Translations under genes and position numbers: made by a program
Notes under the pieces: generated by a model
Seen by the model: the letters and a program-made list of their open reading frames with translations, nothing else
Told to the model about the DNA's origin: nothing
The model's database searches: none
In this document: positions 10,988 through 21,132 of the stretch, piece by piece
Layout: the number at the start of each line of letters is the position of its first letter
Numbering within the stretch: position 1 is the stretch's first letter
NCBI RefSeq assembly: GCF_020906515.1
Contig: NC_085850.1
Span: 1,240,001-1,304,000 of the forward strand
DNA length: 64,000 nucleotides
Reading direction: 5' to 3'
From: Vanrija pseudolonga
Taxonomy: Eukaryota > Basidiomycota > Tremellomycetes > Trichosporonales > Trichosporonaceae

Positions 10988-13784
10988 ATGTACGGCAGCG
11001 ACGAGTTTGGCGGGGGGTTCGGCAGCGTGGGCGTCGTCGCCGCGCCGCATCCCGGACCTTCGCCGTCCTTTATGGTCTTTGACGCGCCGCGCGAGCGCGA
11101 GCGGCATGGTGAGTAGAGGTGTCGTCGTCGAGCCGAGCGTTATGGTGGTGGTGGTGACCACGCGTGGTGACTACGCACCGTCCAGCGCAAACACCGACGG
11201 AAGTGACGCACCGCCCGCTGCTGCTGCTGTTGTGGTGGTACGCGCCGGGATAAGGTTTGCGTACTACCAAGGCGCGGGAGGGCAGCCAGCGACGATGCAA
11301 TGGGCCCAAGGTCCCGCTCCCGCTGCCGGCCGGCTCCTGAGGCAGGCAGGCAGGCGTCGCCGAGAGAGAGTGTTGCTGCTTGCTTGCCGGCACAAGCAAG
11401 GGCGGCTGCTGCATGCTGCATGCTGGCTGCTGCACGATCCGATCTGCCGCGGCCTGGCTGTCAGCGCCGCCCGCCCTGAGTGTGCATCGCGGGCTCGGGG
11501 CGGCGCTGCCGTTGCCCGTGTAGTGTGCGTGCGTGCGTGCGTCAAGATGATGATGGCTGCATGCTGTCTGCTGTCGTTGTCGCTGCCGTCAAGGTGGTCT
11601 CGCTGCTGCTCCCTACTCGTTCGCTCGCTTGCCCCCCCCGTCGTTTCGTCGAGGAAACGACGAAACGACCACCCCACCTCGTGGTGCTTGCTCTGCTGAC
11701 TTTTGCGCTCAGCGTCGCAATCACGTCACAACACTTCGCTGCACCACCACAACACGGCGCCCAACTCGGCAACAAGCAGCAGCACCCACCACCACAACCT
11801 CGTCTGGTCACCCTCTGCACCATCATCATCATCAACAACAAACACACTCCCTCCAAACTCCCACCACTACCAGCACCACCAGCACCGCCGCCAACACTAC
11901 GGCACAAGTGGTGGCGACGAGGGCCGATCACGCTCGCGCACCACATCTGAATCCCGCCGCGCATCGTCACCTAATCGATCAGCTGCTGCTGCAGCGTCGT
12001 CGTCGTCTGCTTCAGCCTCGCTCGCCCCCCACCTCCCTCACACGTCGTCGTACACCAGCGATAGCAGCAGCGTCAGCGACGAGCACCACGGCCACGGCCC
12101 CAGGCACCAGACACCACCACAACAACATCAACATCAGCGCAGAGCACCGTCCCCTCTCAAGCTTATCTCGCCGACCGTCAACAGCGGCTCAAACTCGAGC
12201 CAGGCGTCGCACACGCACACGCGCCCGACCACACCAAAGTTCACAAACCAACAGCACCAGCACCACCAGCACCAGCAGCCGTCGAGACCGTCGTCGCGCG
12301 CAAGCTCGGTCGACCTCCAGCAGCGCTCGCGCATCCCCACGCCGAACCGTCTGCGCTCAAACTCGTCGGGCGCAAACCTCCTGTCGTACAGTGACACGGA
12401 GACGCTCGCGGACCTCGACCCGCCCCCTCCGCTCCCTTCCTATCGGCCAGACTCGCGCCAGCAGCAGGCCTTTCCCCTCTTCCCAGCGTCCCCCTCGACG
12501 CCAGTCCACATGTCGAGCCTGTCGTCGTCGCACGCGCCCGAGGCACCACACCGCCTAGCGGGCGGGGGCGGCGGCGTGCCGCTCGGCTCGACGCCGCCGT
12601 CCGGCATCCCAGTCCTCAAGTCGCGCACGCGCAGCAACCCGCGCCCGCCATCGCCCGACTTTCCCGCCGGAGAGGAGAGTTTGCGGGACGCCGCGCCGCC
12701 ATTTCGCGTCGACCTCGACGCTACGCTCGCCGAGATTGAGGACGAGCTCGAGGCGCGCGCCGCAGAACGGTACATGCTCGCCAAGCCCAGCCCGGCGGCC
12801 ACAGCCCCAAGAACACCGTCCGCACCCACAACTCCCATCACACCACACTCTCGTTCGAGCCGGAACGGCGGCGGCGGCGCGAACGGCACAACAGGGTCCG
12901 TCAGTAACCGGCCCAAGCGGCGGATATCGCAGCAGCACCAGTCGCCCAAGGCGAGCGTGACGACACCGCTTGGCCGCTCGGCGACGCTAAATGGCCACTC
13001 GCCGGCCGGGAGCGTGGGTAGATCGACACTTAATTCGAGAAAGAGACACGGGTCGGACTCTGCAGGCGTCGCGTTGGGCACTCCCAAGACGCCGCGCACG
13101 CCAAGAGCAACAGTGTCAACGCCAAAGGTGCGCGCGTCAGTCGACACGCCGCGGTCTAATCTCGGCACGACGCCACCGGCACAGAAACACATTGGCATCG
13201 CGGCCCACTTCATCCCCCCAGAGAACAACTACACGCCGCCCAAAGGCGCCGACTGGGACGACGTCGTGCTGCCTACCGTCGCGCGCAAGACGGGCATCAG
13301 CGTCGCGAGACAGGGCGACGACGACGGCCCGAGCGGCGACGACGACCTCGCCGTCGAGTGGGACAAGGACGGCAACCCCGTCCGGTGGGAGTCGCAGGTG
13401 CGCGAGCGGCGCGAGCGCGACCCCTCCGAGCGCGGGCCAGTGTCGTACTCGTCCGACTTTGGGCCGTCGTTTGCCCGTCCCGGGCGGCGCGAGCCCGAGT
13501 CCATCGAGCTCACGCCCATCCGCGCGCCGGCGGGGCAGGCGACCGCGCTCGAGCCGTCCTCGCCCGCCCCAAATTCCCGGAGACAGAGCCGCGTGCCGTC
13601 GGCCGCCGTGTCCGCTTCCGACCAGCGCCAGCCTTCGTCGTCCCAGCAGCAGCAGCAGCAGCACCCACACCAGGCCCAGGCCGACTCGTTTGCGCCCGCC
13701 CCGTTCTCCCCGCCGCACAAGGCCAAGATGCGCCGCGACCACAGCGACGAGGTCAAGGCCGGCTGCGGCTGTGTCATCATGTAG
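10988..13784 (+). CDS. Low-complexity protein with C-terminal CaaX prenylation motif
   Basis: I do not recognise a family. Exon 1 (10988-11108) reads MYGSDEFGGGFGSVGVV and joins, in phase, across a 604-nt intron with a classic acceptor (CTGAC branch then gctcag) to exon 2 (11713-13784). The protein is about 730 residues, nearly all Ser/Pro/His/Gln/Arg-rich and probably disordered, with many SP/TP sites. Two islands look more constrained: DLDATLAEIEDELEARAAER and a segment around HIGIAAHFIPPENNYTPPKG followed by DWDDVVLPTVARKTG and WDKDGNPVRWESQVRERR. The C terminus, EVKAGCGCVIM, is a CaaX box (Cys-Val-Ile-Met) with a further Cys two residues before it, like prenylated and palmitoylated Ras-type tails, and Met at the end favours farnesylation. 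It is therefore probably a membrane-tethered scaffold or signalling protein; this is inference. Confidence 0.75.
11109..11712 (+). other. Unusually long intron of the CaaX protein gene
   Basis: 604 nt with a gtgagtag donor and a gctgacttttgcgctcag acceptor, against 35-70 nt for most introns in this window. It contains several short simple-sequence runs and no supported exon. A hidden small exon or intron-borne regulatory sequence cannot be excluded. Confidence 0.6.
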
Positions 13785-14524
13785 CGTATATTTTTTTCCC
13801 TTCCCCGTGGTCCGTCGTCCGTCAGTCGTTAGTGTGCGTTGCCGAGCATGTTATACAGTACGTACACACTCTTTTGCATTGCGTTGTTATTGTGGCGGGG
13901 TGGGGTGGGGCGGGCGGCAGCGGCAGGTTGGGTGGGGTGGGGGTGGCGGGTGGGGTGGGGATGGTGGCGGGGTAAGTAAGTGGTAGCATCAGCGGCTGCT
14001 GCCTGTAGTTGTGACGGAAGGGCCGAGCCGCGGCACAATGCGAGTGAGTAGCTTGGTGCTAGGCGTCGTGCCGCCGGCGCTAGGCGTGTCTCGCCGATGC
14101 GCCGAGGCTGGTATGGCACAAGTGGACGCACCGCGGCGCTGGATGCTGGGCTGGGCCTGCCTGCCTGCACGCCACGTCTCGGAACTGATTGCAACGGGGT
14201 ACAGCTAGCCGCAGCCGCCACTCGCACGCTCGCGACACGACATTCTGCACGCACGCACGCTCGCTACGCTCGCGTGCGCGCTGCTCTCTCGGTCAAGGGT
14301 ATAGCATATCCGACAATAGCCACACAGCTGCACACTACACACAGCCTGGGGGGTAACGGGTAAAAGAAATACTAGCCATTAGCGCGTGCGTGGGCTGGCT
14401 TGGGCTTGCACGGCGCATTTCGTTAGAAAGAAAGGAAACTCTGCGGAGGGGAGGGAATCTGTACTACTCGATTTGCGTACTGCGTGACGGTCATGAACAT
14501 TTCGAGGGCGGGGGTCGAGCCAGC
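13785..14524. other. Convergent intergenic region with a G-run tract
   Basis: 740 bases between the stop of the CaaX gene and the stop of the septin gene. No coding exon is supported. At about 13894-13972 the plus strand carries roughly ten runs of three to five G separated by one to few bases, a pattern able to form G-quadruplexes, within the presumed 3' UTR or terminator of the CaaX gene. Confidence 0.6.
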
Positions 14525-16064
14525 CTAGCGGCGGACGGTGCCGCCTTGGCGGTGGTACGCGGCCACGTTGTCGATCTCGGCCTCGAGCGCCTTGATGGAC
14601 GTGTGGGCCTGCTCGAGGTCCTTGTTGAGGCGGTCGCGCTCGGCGATGAGCTAGAAAGGCAAGTTAGCAAACGTAACCCTTGGTGCTGCCGCGCCACGAC
14701 TCACGTGCTGCTCCCACTGGCGGAATCGCGACTCCTCGAGCTTGACCTGCTCGGTGAAGCGCTTGCGGAGCTGCTCCTCCTCCTCCTTGAACTTGGGGTT
14801 GTCGAGCTTCTTGACCTTTGGCTCGCCAAACTTGCGCGTCTCCATCTGCTGGAGGCGGTAGGCCTCGTAGTGCGTCTCCTCGGTCGACGTGACCAGGTCG
14901 AGCATGTAGGTGCGGATGAGGAGCGAGCGGAGCTTCTTGAAGTCGCAGTGGTCCTCGTTCTCGACCTCGGCCACACCCCACAGGTACTGGCGTCCCTTGA
15001 CGACGCGTCCGTCGGGCGTGTGCACGTCGTCAATCGAGCCAATGACCGAGAACGGCATGACGGCCTGCATGAGGCGCGCGTTCTCGGACGCGGCCTCGTC
15101 CTCCGTGTCCATGGGGGGGAGGTACACCTTGATGCCCTGCGCGGCAATCACCTCGCGCACGCGCTGCTTGAACGCGAGCAGGTCCTCGGGCGTGAGCGTG
15201 TCCGCCTTGGCGATGACGGGGATGAGGTTGACGCGTGTGCCGAGCTTCTTCATGACCTCGATGTCGAGGGGCTTGAGGCTGTGTCCTTGTCAGCAACCAT
15301 GTCGAACCGCTCCACTTACGCAGTGCCGGTTGGGCGGATAAAGTAAAGACACGCGTGCACGCGCAGGTCCTGCTTCTCGCGGCGGACAGGCTGCTGCTCC
15401 TGGCGCATGTAGCTCTCGTGCTGGTCGTCGATAAAGTCGACAATCGGCGCCCACGAGTCGCGGTTGTTGACATAGTCGCCAAACCCGGGCGTGTCGATCA
15501 CAGTCAGCTTGATGTTGAAGCCGCGCTCCTCGAGGTCGGCCTTGAGGATCTCGACCTCGGTCGTCTTGTCGAGCTGCTTGGCGAAGCTGGAGGAAAGCGG
15601 GCGCGTTAGCGTCCGCGACTGACTGGCTGTCGTCTAGCCCGCTCGGACCCCCACTCACCGCTGGCGGTAGTTGTGCGGCGCGCAAATCTCAGTCGCGAAC
15701 AGCGTGTTGATGAGGGTCGTCTTGCCGAGGCCCGACTCGCCTGCGCGCGCAGTGTCAGCACAATACTCCTCCTCGCTCTCCCCCACGCGCTGCACGCACC
15801 AACAACCATGATGGTGAAGTGCGCGCCGTGCTGGTTGACAATCTTGTGCCTCTGCGCGGGTCGTCAGTGGGTGTTCCGTGTGTGCTCCGGCTCCATCTCG
15901 CGGCGCTACACACCTGGTTGGGCAGGCTGGGGACGAATGTCAGCTCTCGTCACTGGTGGGTCGTGGTCACGACACGACGACGCGGAAGGAGGGCAGGGCA
16001 CGACGCCAGCCAGCCTCCGCGCGCGCACGCCGACGTACTTTGCGATACCGATCTCTCCGGACAT
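14525..16064 (-). CDS. CDC12: Septin, Cdc12 type
   Basis: Septins are GTP-binding proteins that form filaments and rings at the bud neck. Spliced from short exons: MSGEIGIA, LPNQ, then RHKIVNQHGAHFTIMVV, the P-loop exon GESGLGKTTLINTLF (G1), KLTVIDTPGFGDYVNNRDSW (G3, DTPG), VHACLYFIRPTG, NLIPVIAKADTLTPEDL (G4, AKAD), the septin unique element around YLWGVAEVENEDHCDFKKLR, and a C-terminal coiled coil split by an intron (RFRQWEQH, then LIAERDRLNKDLEQAHTSIK). The order GIANLPNQRHKIV, FIDDQHESYMRQEQQP and SRFRQWEQ matches yeast Cdc12 much better than Cdc3, Cdc10 or Cdc11. The start is the only ATG preceding the GEIGIA block. The tail is shorter than in yeast Cdc12 and ends GTVRR. Confidence 0.9.
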
Positions 16065-16548
16065 GGTGGGCAGGGTGTGTGTGTTCAGGTCAATGGTATA
16101 CGCGGATGATGATGGCGATGGACGTGTATCGTTGTCTTTGTCGTCGTCGTTGGTCGTCGTGTCGTTGGTTGTTGGAGTTGAGTGTTGCTTGCCTCGTCGT
16201 TGCTGGCTGCTTGCTGCTAAGGTGACCCGCGGGAAGGGAGGCCAGCGTGGAGGAGGCAGCAGGAGGGAAGGTCCAAGGAGGAACGCGCAGGGCAGCGGTA
16301 CACCACGCGCGGGCCACCATGCCTCAATGGCGGGATCAAATTCCTGGCCTCCCTCCAAGGGCGCGCGCGCCGCGGCCGGCACGCCAGCTAGGGGATGGCT
16401 CGAGCGCGGGTGGTGGGCGGCGGGCGGGTTGATCGCGTGTCGCGGCGCACGCGTGTCCTGAAACACACTTGGACAGCCAAATGCCACTTTGGCCCGTTTC
16501 ATACAAGTACATGTCGCAATGGTACACTCTAACGGCAACTCTAGCAGC
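16065..16548. other. Intergenic region between septin and DHR1
   Basis: 484 bases between the septin start and the stop of the upstream helicase gene, both on the minus strand: septin promoter plus helicase 3' flank. No coding exon is supported. Confidence 0.5.
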
Positions 16549-19500
16549 CTACTCCTCCATCACCCACCGCGTCCCCTCACGCCGCTGCTTGCGCTTGACG
16601 GGAGGCAGATCCACGCCCAGGTCGCCGAAATGCGGCACAACAATCACCTCGCGCTCGTTGCCGCTCGCGTTGAGCTTGGCCTTCGCGCCGGCGCTCTCGA
16701 CCGGCCGCGAGAACGTGCACAGGTCCTTGCCGAGCACGGCGAGCCACGATGGCTGGATCTTGGTGACCCCCTTGACCCAGACCTTTGACGTGCGCACCAG
16801 CTCGGTGAAGACAATGTAGTCGGGCGGGCTGTGGTGGAAGAGCACGCTCGACGGGTGGATGTACACGGGCTCCGGGACGCCGACGGCGCGGTACGGAATG
16901 CCGCGCGTGCTGCCGTGCGCCGACGAGCCCTTCTTGAGCGCGATAGACTCGAGCACGCCCACCTGGTCGATGAAGCCCGCCGTCAGGATCTGGCGGATAA
17001 CCTTGCGCTCCTTGTCCGACGGCGGCTCGAGGCGTCCCTTGGGCACCTTGGCAATGTTGGAGATCTGCGACCGCAGCTGCTGGATCTCCTGCATGGCCTT
17101 GTGCCGCAAAAAGTACTCGCTGCAGAACGCCGCCGTGGGGTTGTGCTCGTACGCGCCGATGGCGGTCAGGAGCTTGAACATGTCGCTCTCGCCCTTGCCG
17201 TTGAATGCCTGGGGTGTCAGTTGTGTTCCCAGTGGAGTAGGCCAACTCACCGACTGCCGCTTGAAGAACTTGCCGCGCAGGTCCTTGCGACGCTCCTTCT
17301 CGCGGACATCATCGCTGCGAATGTGCGCGAGCTCGGCCTCACGCTCGCCGTCGCTGCCGTCCTCTCCGAGCTCGAGCGTGTTCTCGTGGATGAAGGGGTC
17401 GCCGACGCTGAGGCCCGCCACAATGGCAATGATGTACTCGAGGCAGTCGTTCTGCGCGCCGACAACGAGCATCTTGGCGAAGCGCGGGCTGACGGGGAAC
17501 GAGGCCATCGCACGGCCGAGGTCGGTGATCTGCCCGCCGGCGACGCCAGTGCGCTGCACGCCGCCCACCATGCGCGTGGCGACGGGCTTGTCGAGCGCAC
17601 CGAGGTGCTGGAGCAGCTTCTCCGCCTTGGCGAGCGCGTGTCGGTCTGGCGGGGTCGGGAAGGGGAAGTTTGTCACGGCGTCAATGTTCATCGCCTTCAT
17701 CTGGAGCACGACGCCCTCGATGGACATGCGCAGGATCTCGGGCTGCGAGAACTGGGCAAACTGGTCCTCGAACACTGCCGACGAGTAGAGCCGGTAGCAG
17801 TGGCCGGGGCCGGTACGGCCTGCACGACCTGCACGCTGCGCCGCCGACGCCTTGGAGATCCACGACACGGCGAAGCTCTGCACGCCCGACGCGGCGTCAA
17901 ACTGGCGCTCCTTGGCCCGACCGCAGTCAACGACGTAACGCACGCCCGGGATGGTCAGCGACGTCTCGGCGACGTTGGTCGACACGATGACGAGCCGGTG
18001 GCCCTCGGGCGGCGGGTTGAACACTGCCATCTGCTGGTCCTGCGGCAGGAGCGAGTAGAGCGGGAGGACGGTCATGGGGGCTGGCGTCAGCTCGCGTTCG
18101 TATCTGCCACTCACCATCGGTTTCCTCGTCAAAGATCTGCGGCTCGTCCTCGTCGGTATCCAAGCCCTCGGGGTCGGATTCCGCCGCACCGTCATCCACT
18201 TCAGCCGCGAGATCCTTGTCCTCTCCAAGCTCCACGTCCTCAGGCTCAACAACCTCGGGCGGCAATGTCCCCTCCTCGGTCGCGGGCTTGGCCGTAGCCT
18301 TGCCCTTCGCTTTGCCGTTGGCCTTGGCATACTTCTTCTCCAGCTTGCGGCACAGCCCCATGATCTCGCTCTGGCCAGTGAGGAAGACGAGGATCGCACC
18401 AGGAGGCAGGCGCGAGTGGATCTTGCACACCTTCTTGAACGCCTCGCCGACGTAGTCAGAGTTGGTCCGCCGCGAGAAGTGCATCGTGACGGGATGCTGG
18501 CGTGCGCCGATGTGGATCACTGGCGGAGGGGTCGGGAACAGCGTCGGGTTCTGGGCAAAGTCTGACACGCGGAGCGTGGCCGACATGATAACGATGCGGA
18601 GGGGGCTCAGCTTGTCCTTGCCGTCCTCGCGCCAGCGCTTCTCACGCAGCCGAGCCACACGGGACAGAACTCCGATCAGCACGTCCGTGTTGACACCACG
18701 TTCGTGTGCTTCGTCGACCACGACGACAGAGTATCGTGACAGCAAGAAGTCGGACGCGAGCTCGCGCAGCAGCACACCGTCCGTCATGAACTTGATGGCC
18801 GTGTCCGGTGCCGTAGTGGACGAGTAACGGATCTGGTGGGCCACGACGCCCGAGTTGCGGTCAAGGCCAAGCTCGTCGCGCACACGCTCCGCGAGCGAGA
18901 CGGCAGCAACACGTCGGGGCTGCGTAACGGCAATCATGCCGGGGTTGTCTGTCGTCAGCGATGCCCAGGGAAGCTTCTTACTCGAACCGGGGAAGCCAAA
19001 GCCCGCCTCGTACAGCATCTGGGGCACCTGTGTCGTCTTACCGGAACCCGTCTCACCGCAGATCACGACAACGGGGTACATGAGCACGGCCTCGACGATG
19101 CCCTGCTCCTCGGCGAGGATGGGCAGGTCCATGCGCGCCTCGGCGACCGACGGCCGGCGCTTGACCGCTGGGCGGGTGCTAGAGCCCGGCTCGCTCCCCT
19201 TCAGCAGCGAGCTGTCCGGCACGACGAGCGTCGCGCCCATCGGCCCGACAAACTCGCCGGTCTTGCCCGGCGCGGGGAAGTACGTCTTGGGCCCAGTGGG
19301 TGCCGTTGCTAGCAGGTCGGGGTGGGCCTGCTCCTTTTCGCCCATCTGCTTGAGGGCCCAGCTCTTGAAGCCTGAGGAGCGTTCCTTGGGTGCGTCGGTA
19401 TCGGCGTCGGCGTCGTTATCGCTGCCATCATCCTCACTGTCGTCCTCGTCCTCGTCGTCTTCGTCCTCATCCTCGTCGCCACCCTCGCTGCTCTCCTCAC

Positions 19501-20627
19501 CGTCACCATCACTGTCATCCTCGTCGCTGTCGTCCTCAAGTTCGCTGCTCTCCAGTTCGCTCTCGTCATCACTCTCCTCAGTAGGGCGAGAACGCGCCGG
19601 GGCGAACTTCTTCGGTCCCCGGACGACCACACGGGGCTGGAAGGCGCCGCCGTCGGCAGTCTTGAGCGCGCTGCCGACACCAGACTTGAGTGCTGAGCCT
19701 GTGGCGGGCTTGAGCGCCGAGCCAACAGAGGACTTCAATGCAGAGCCAACAGAGGGCTTGAGTGCTGAGCCGACAGTAGCCTTCAGTGCGGACCCCGTGG
19801 CGGGTTTCAGAGCCGAGCCCGTGGCCGACTTCAACGCAGACCCAGCTGCAGGCTTTGGTGACGACGGCCCCGCCTCTGGCTCTTCATCCTCAGAAACGCT
19901 GTCATTCCCCGAGTCGGACGAGTCAAAGTCCGAGCTCGAGGCCTCAGCCTTGGCTTTCCGCGCGTTCGGGTTCCAGCTCGCCTGGTCGTCAGCCCCGTCC
20001 CGTCGGCACCTAAACCCACCTTGGAGGCCTTGATGGTTCCCTTTATTCCCTTGGCCTCGGCCTTCTCCCGCGCGCGCTTCTCCGCCTTGGTCTCGAGCAC
20101 GGTGGTGGCCACGCCCTCGGCCTTGGCGACCGTGTTGACGACCTCGACGCCGTCTGAATCGTCCGAGTCGTTGTCCATGTCCATATCGGCGTCGCCGCGC
20201 CGCCGCTTGAGCTTCTCCATGCTGCGCTTGACTACCCTATCCTCAACGCGCTCCTCCCGCTCCTTTGCGCTCGTCGGCTTGAGCGGGTTCTGGCCCAGAC
20301 TCGCGGTAGTGAGCAGCGATCGCGATGTGTCCTTGGACGGCTGGAGCGATGCGAGCGTCTTGAGCGTCTCGTCCCTCCGCTCGAGCATGAGCTTCTTGGC
20401 CTGGACATGTTAGATTGTTCTGGTTCAGCTGTACCCACAATGTACGAGTCGACGCGCTTGCGCTTCTTTGCCGACATGGTCGGGTCGTGATGCGGCTGGG
20501 TCATCTTCTCCTCCTCTGGCTCGGCCTCGCCCTTGTTTCTGCGCTTGCGCTTCTTGTGGGCGCTGCCGCCGACAGACGACCCCCTTGCCTTTGCATTGTA
20601 CCTCTGGTGTACGGGTGCAGGCGGCAT
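16549..20627 (-). CDS. ECM16: DEAH-box RNA helicase Dhr1/Ecm16 (DHX37 family), ribosome biogenesis
   Basis: Dhr1/DHX37 is the nucleolar DEAH helicase that frees U3 snoRNA from pre-18S rRNA during 40S assembly. The first exon (from MPPAPVHQRYNAKARG) is Lys/Arg-rich, with MSAKKRKRVDSYI. The next exons hold AKKLMLERRDETLKTLASLQ and a basic segment, then a Ser/Asp region with a run of eight 8-residue repeats and a long Asp/Glu tract. The helicase core shows CGETGSGKTTQVPQ (motif I), VTQPRRVAAVSLAERV (Ia), VVVVDEAHERGVNTD (II, DEAH), IVIMSATLRVSDF (III, SAT), VSTNVAETSLTIPGVRYVV (V) and SAAQRAGRAGRTGPG (VI). HA2 and OB-fold domains follow, ending RREGTRWVMEE. An acidic insertion lies between the two RecA-like lobes, as in other Dhr1 proteins. 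About 1,280 residues. It shares a 505-bp divergent promoter with VPS13. Confidence 0.9.
19652..19843 (-). repeat. Eight tandem 24-bp repeats coding GSALK-type octapeptides in DHR1
   Basis: Translated on the minus strand the stretch reads GSALKSAT, GSALKPAT, GSALKATV, GSALKPSV, GSALKSSV, GSALKPAT, GSALKSGV, GSALKTAD. The span is exactly 8 x 24 bp and stays in frame. The repeat lies in the disordered N-terminal region between the first acidic patch and the long Asp/Glu tract. The regular Lys with Ser/Thr looks like a linker or a modification-rich segment; copy number probably varies between strains. Confidence 0.9.
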
Positions 20628-21132
20628 CGTGCGAGTGGGTGCGGGTGTGGTATATGAGTGTAGCAGCAGTATCTCTTGGTTCAAGTGGACCTGAAATTCA
20701 AGAGATTGTTGATGGGACTGTCACGTGACTGCGATATTCACTGGCCCCGTCGATGACGCGTAGTGTCCAGTGTCATGTCCGCCCGCGCCGCCGCCGCCGC
20801 CGCCCCACCGACTGACTTCCCTGGGCGCGCATCCGCCCCGAGATTCTCAAGTTGCCAGTCTCGGCCTCTACGCAGCCGTCTCTCGACCTCGTCTTGTCTC
20901 ACTTGACCACTCGCATTCATTTAATAACAGACTCGTGCATACAACGACGACGACGACGACAACGACGCGTCGATACGACGAGGACACGGTACAGCGTGCA
21001 CAACACACCCATCCATTCCAATCCATCTCACACACATCGGCACACTGCTCGACGTCTCACCGACTTTTCGATACCGGCGGTAGCCGCTCGCCTGACGGCA
21101 CATACCCCAGGCCGCACGGCAACTAAACAGCC
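20628..21132. promoter_or_regulatory. Divergent promoter between DHR1 and VPS13
   Basis: 505 bases with no supported coding exon. A TATA-like stretch (ggtatatgag) is at about 20650, near the DHR1 start. A CGA/ACG trinucleotide run lies at about 20940-20985 in the VPS13 leader. Specific factor sites are not claimed. Confidence 0.45.

Noticed and set aside
11542-11970. Minus-strand frame rich in Gly/Ser/Met over the CaaX gene intron and exon 2
   Set aside because: It arises from antisense reading of CAT/CAC and CAA runs; no start context or homology supports it.
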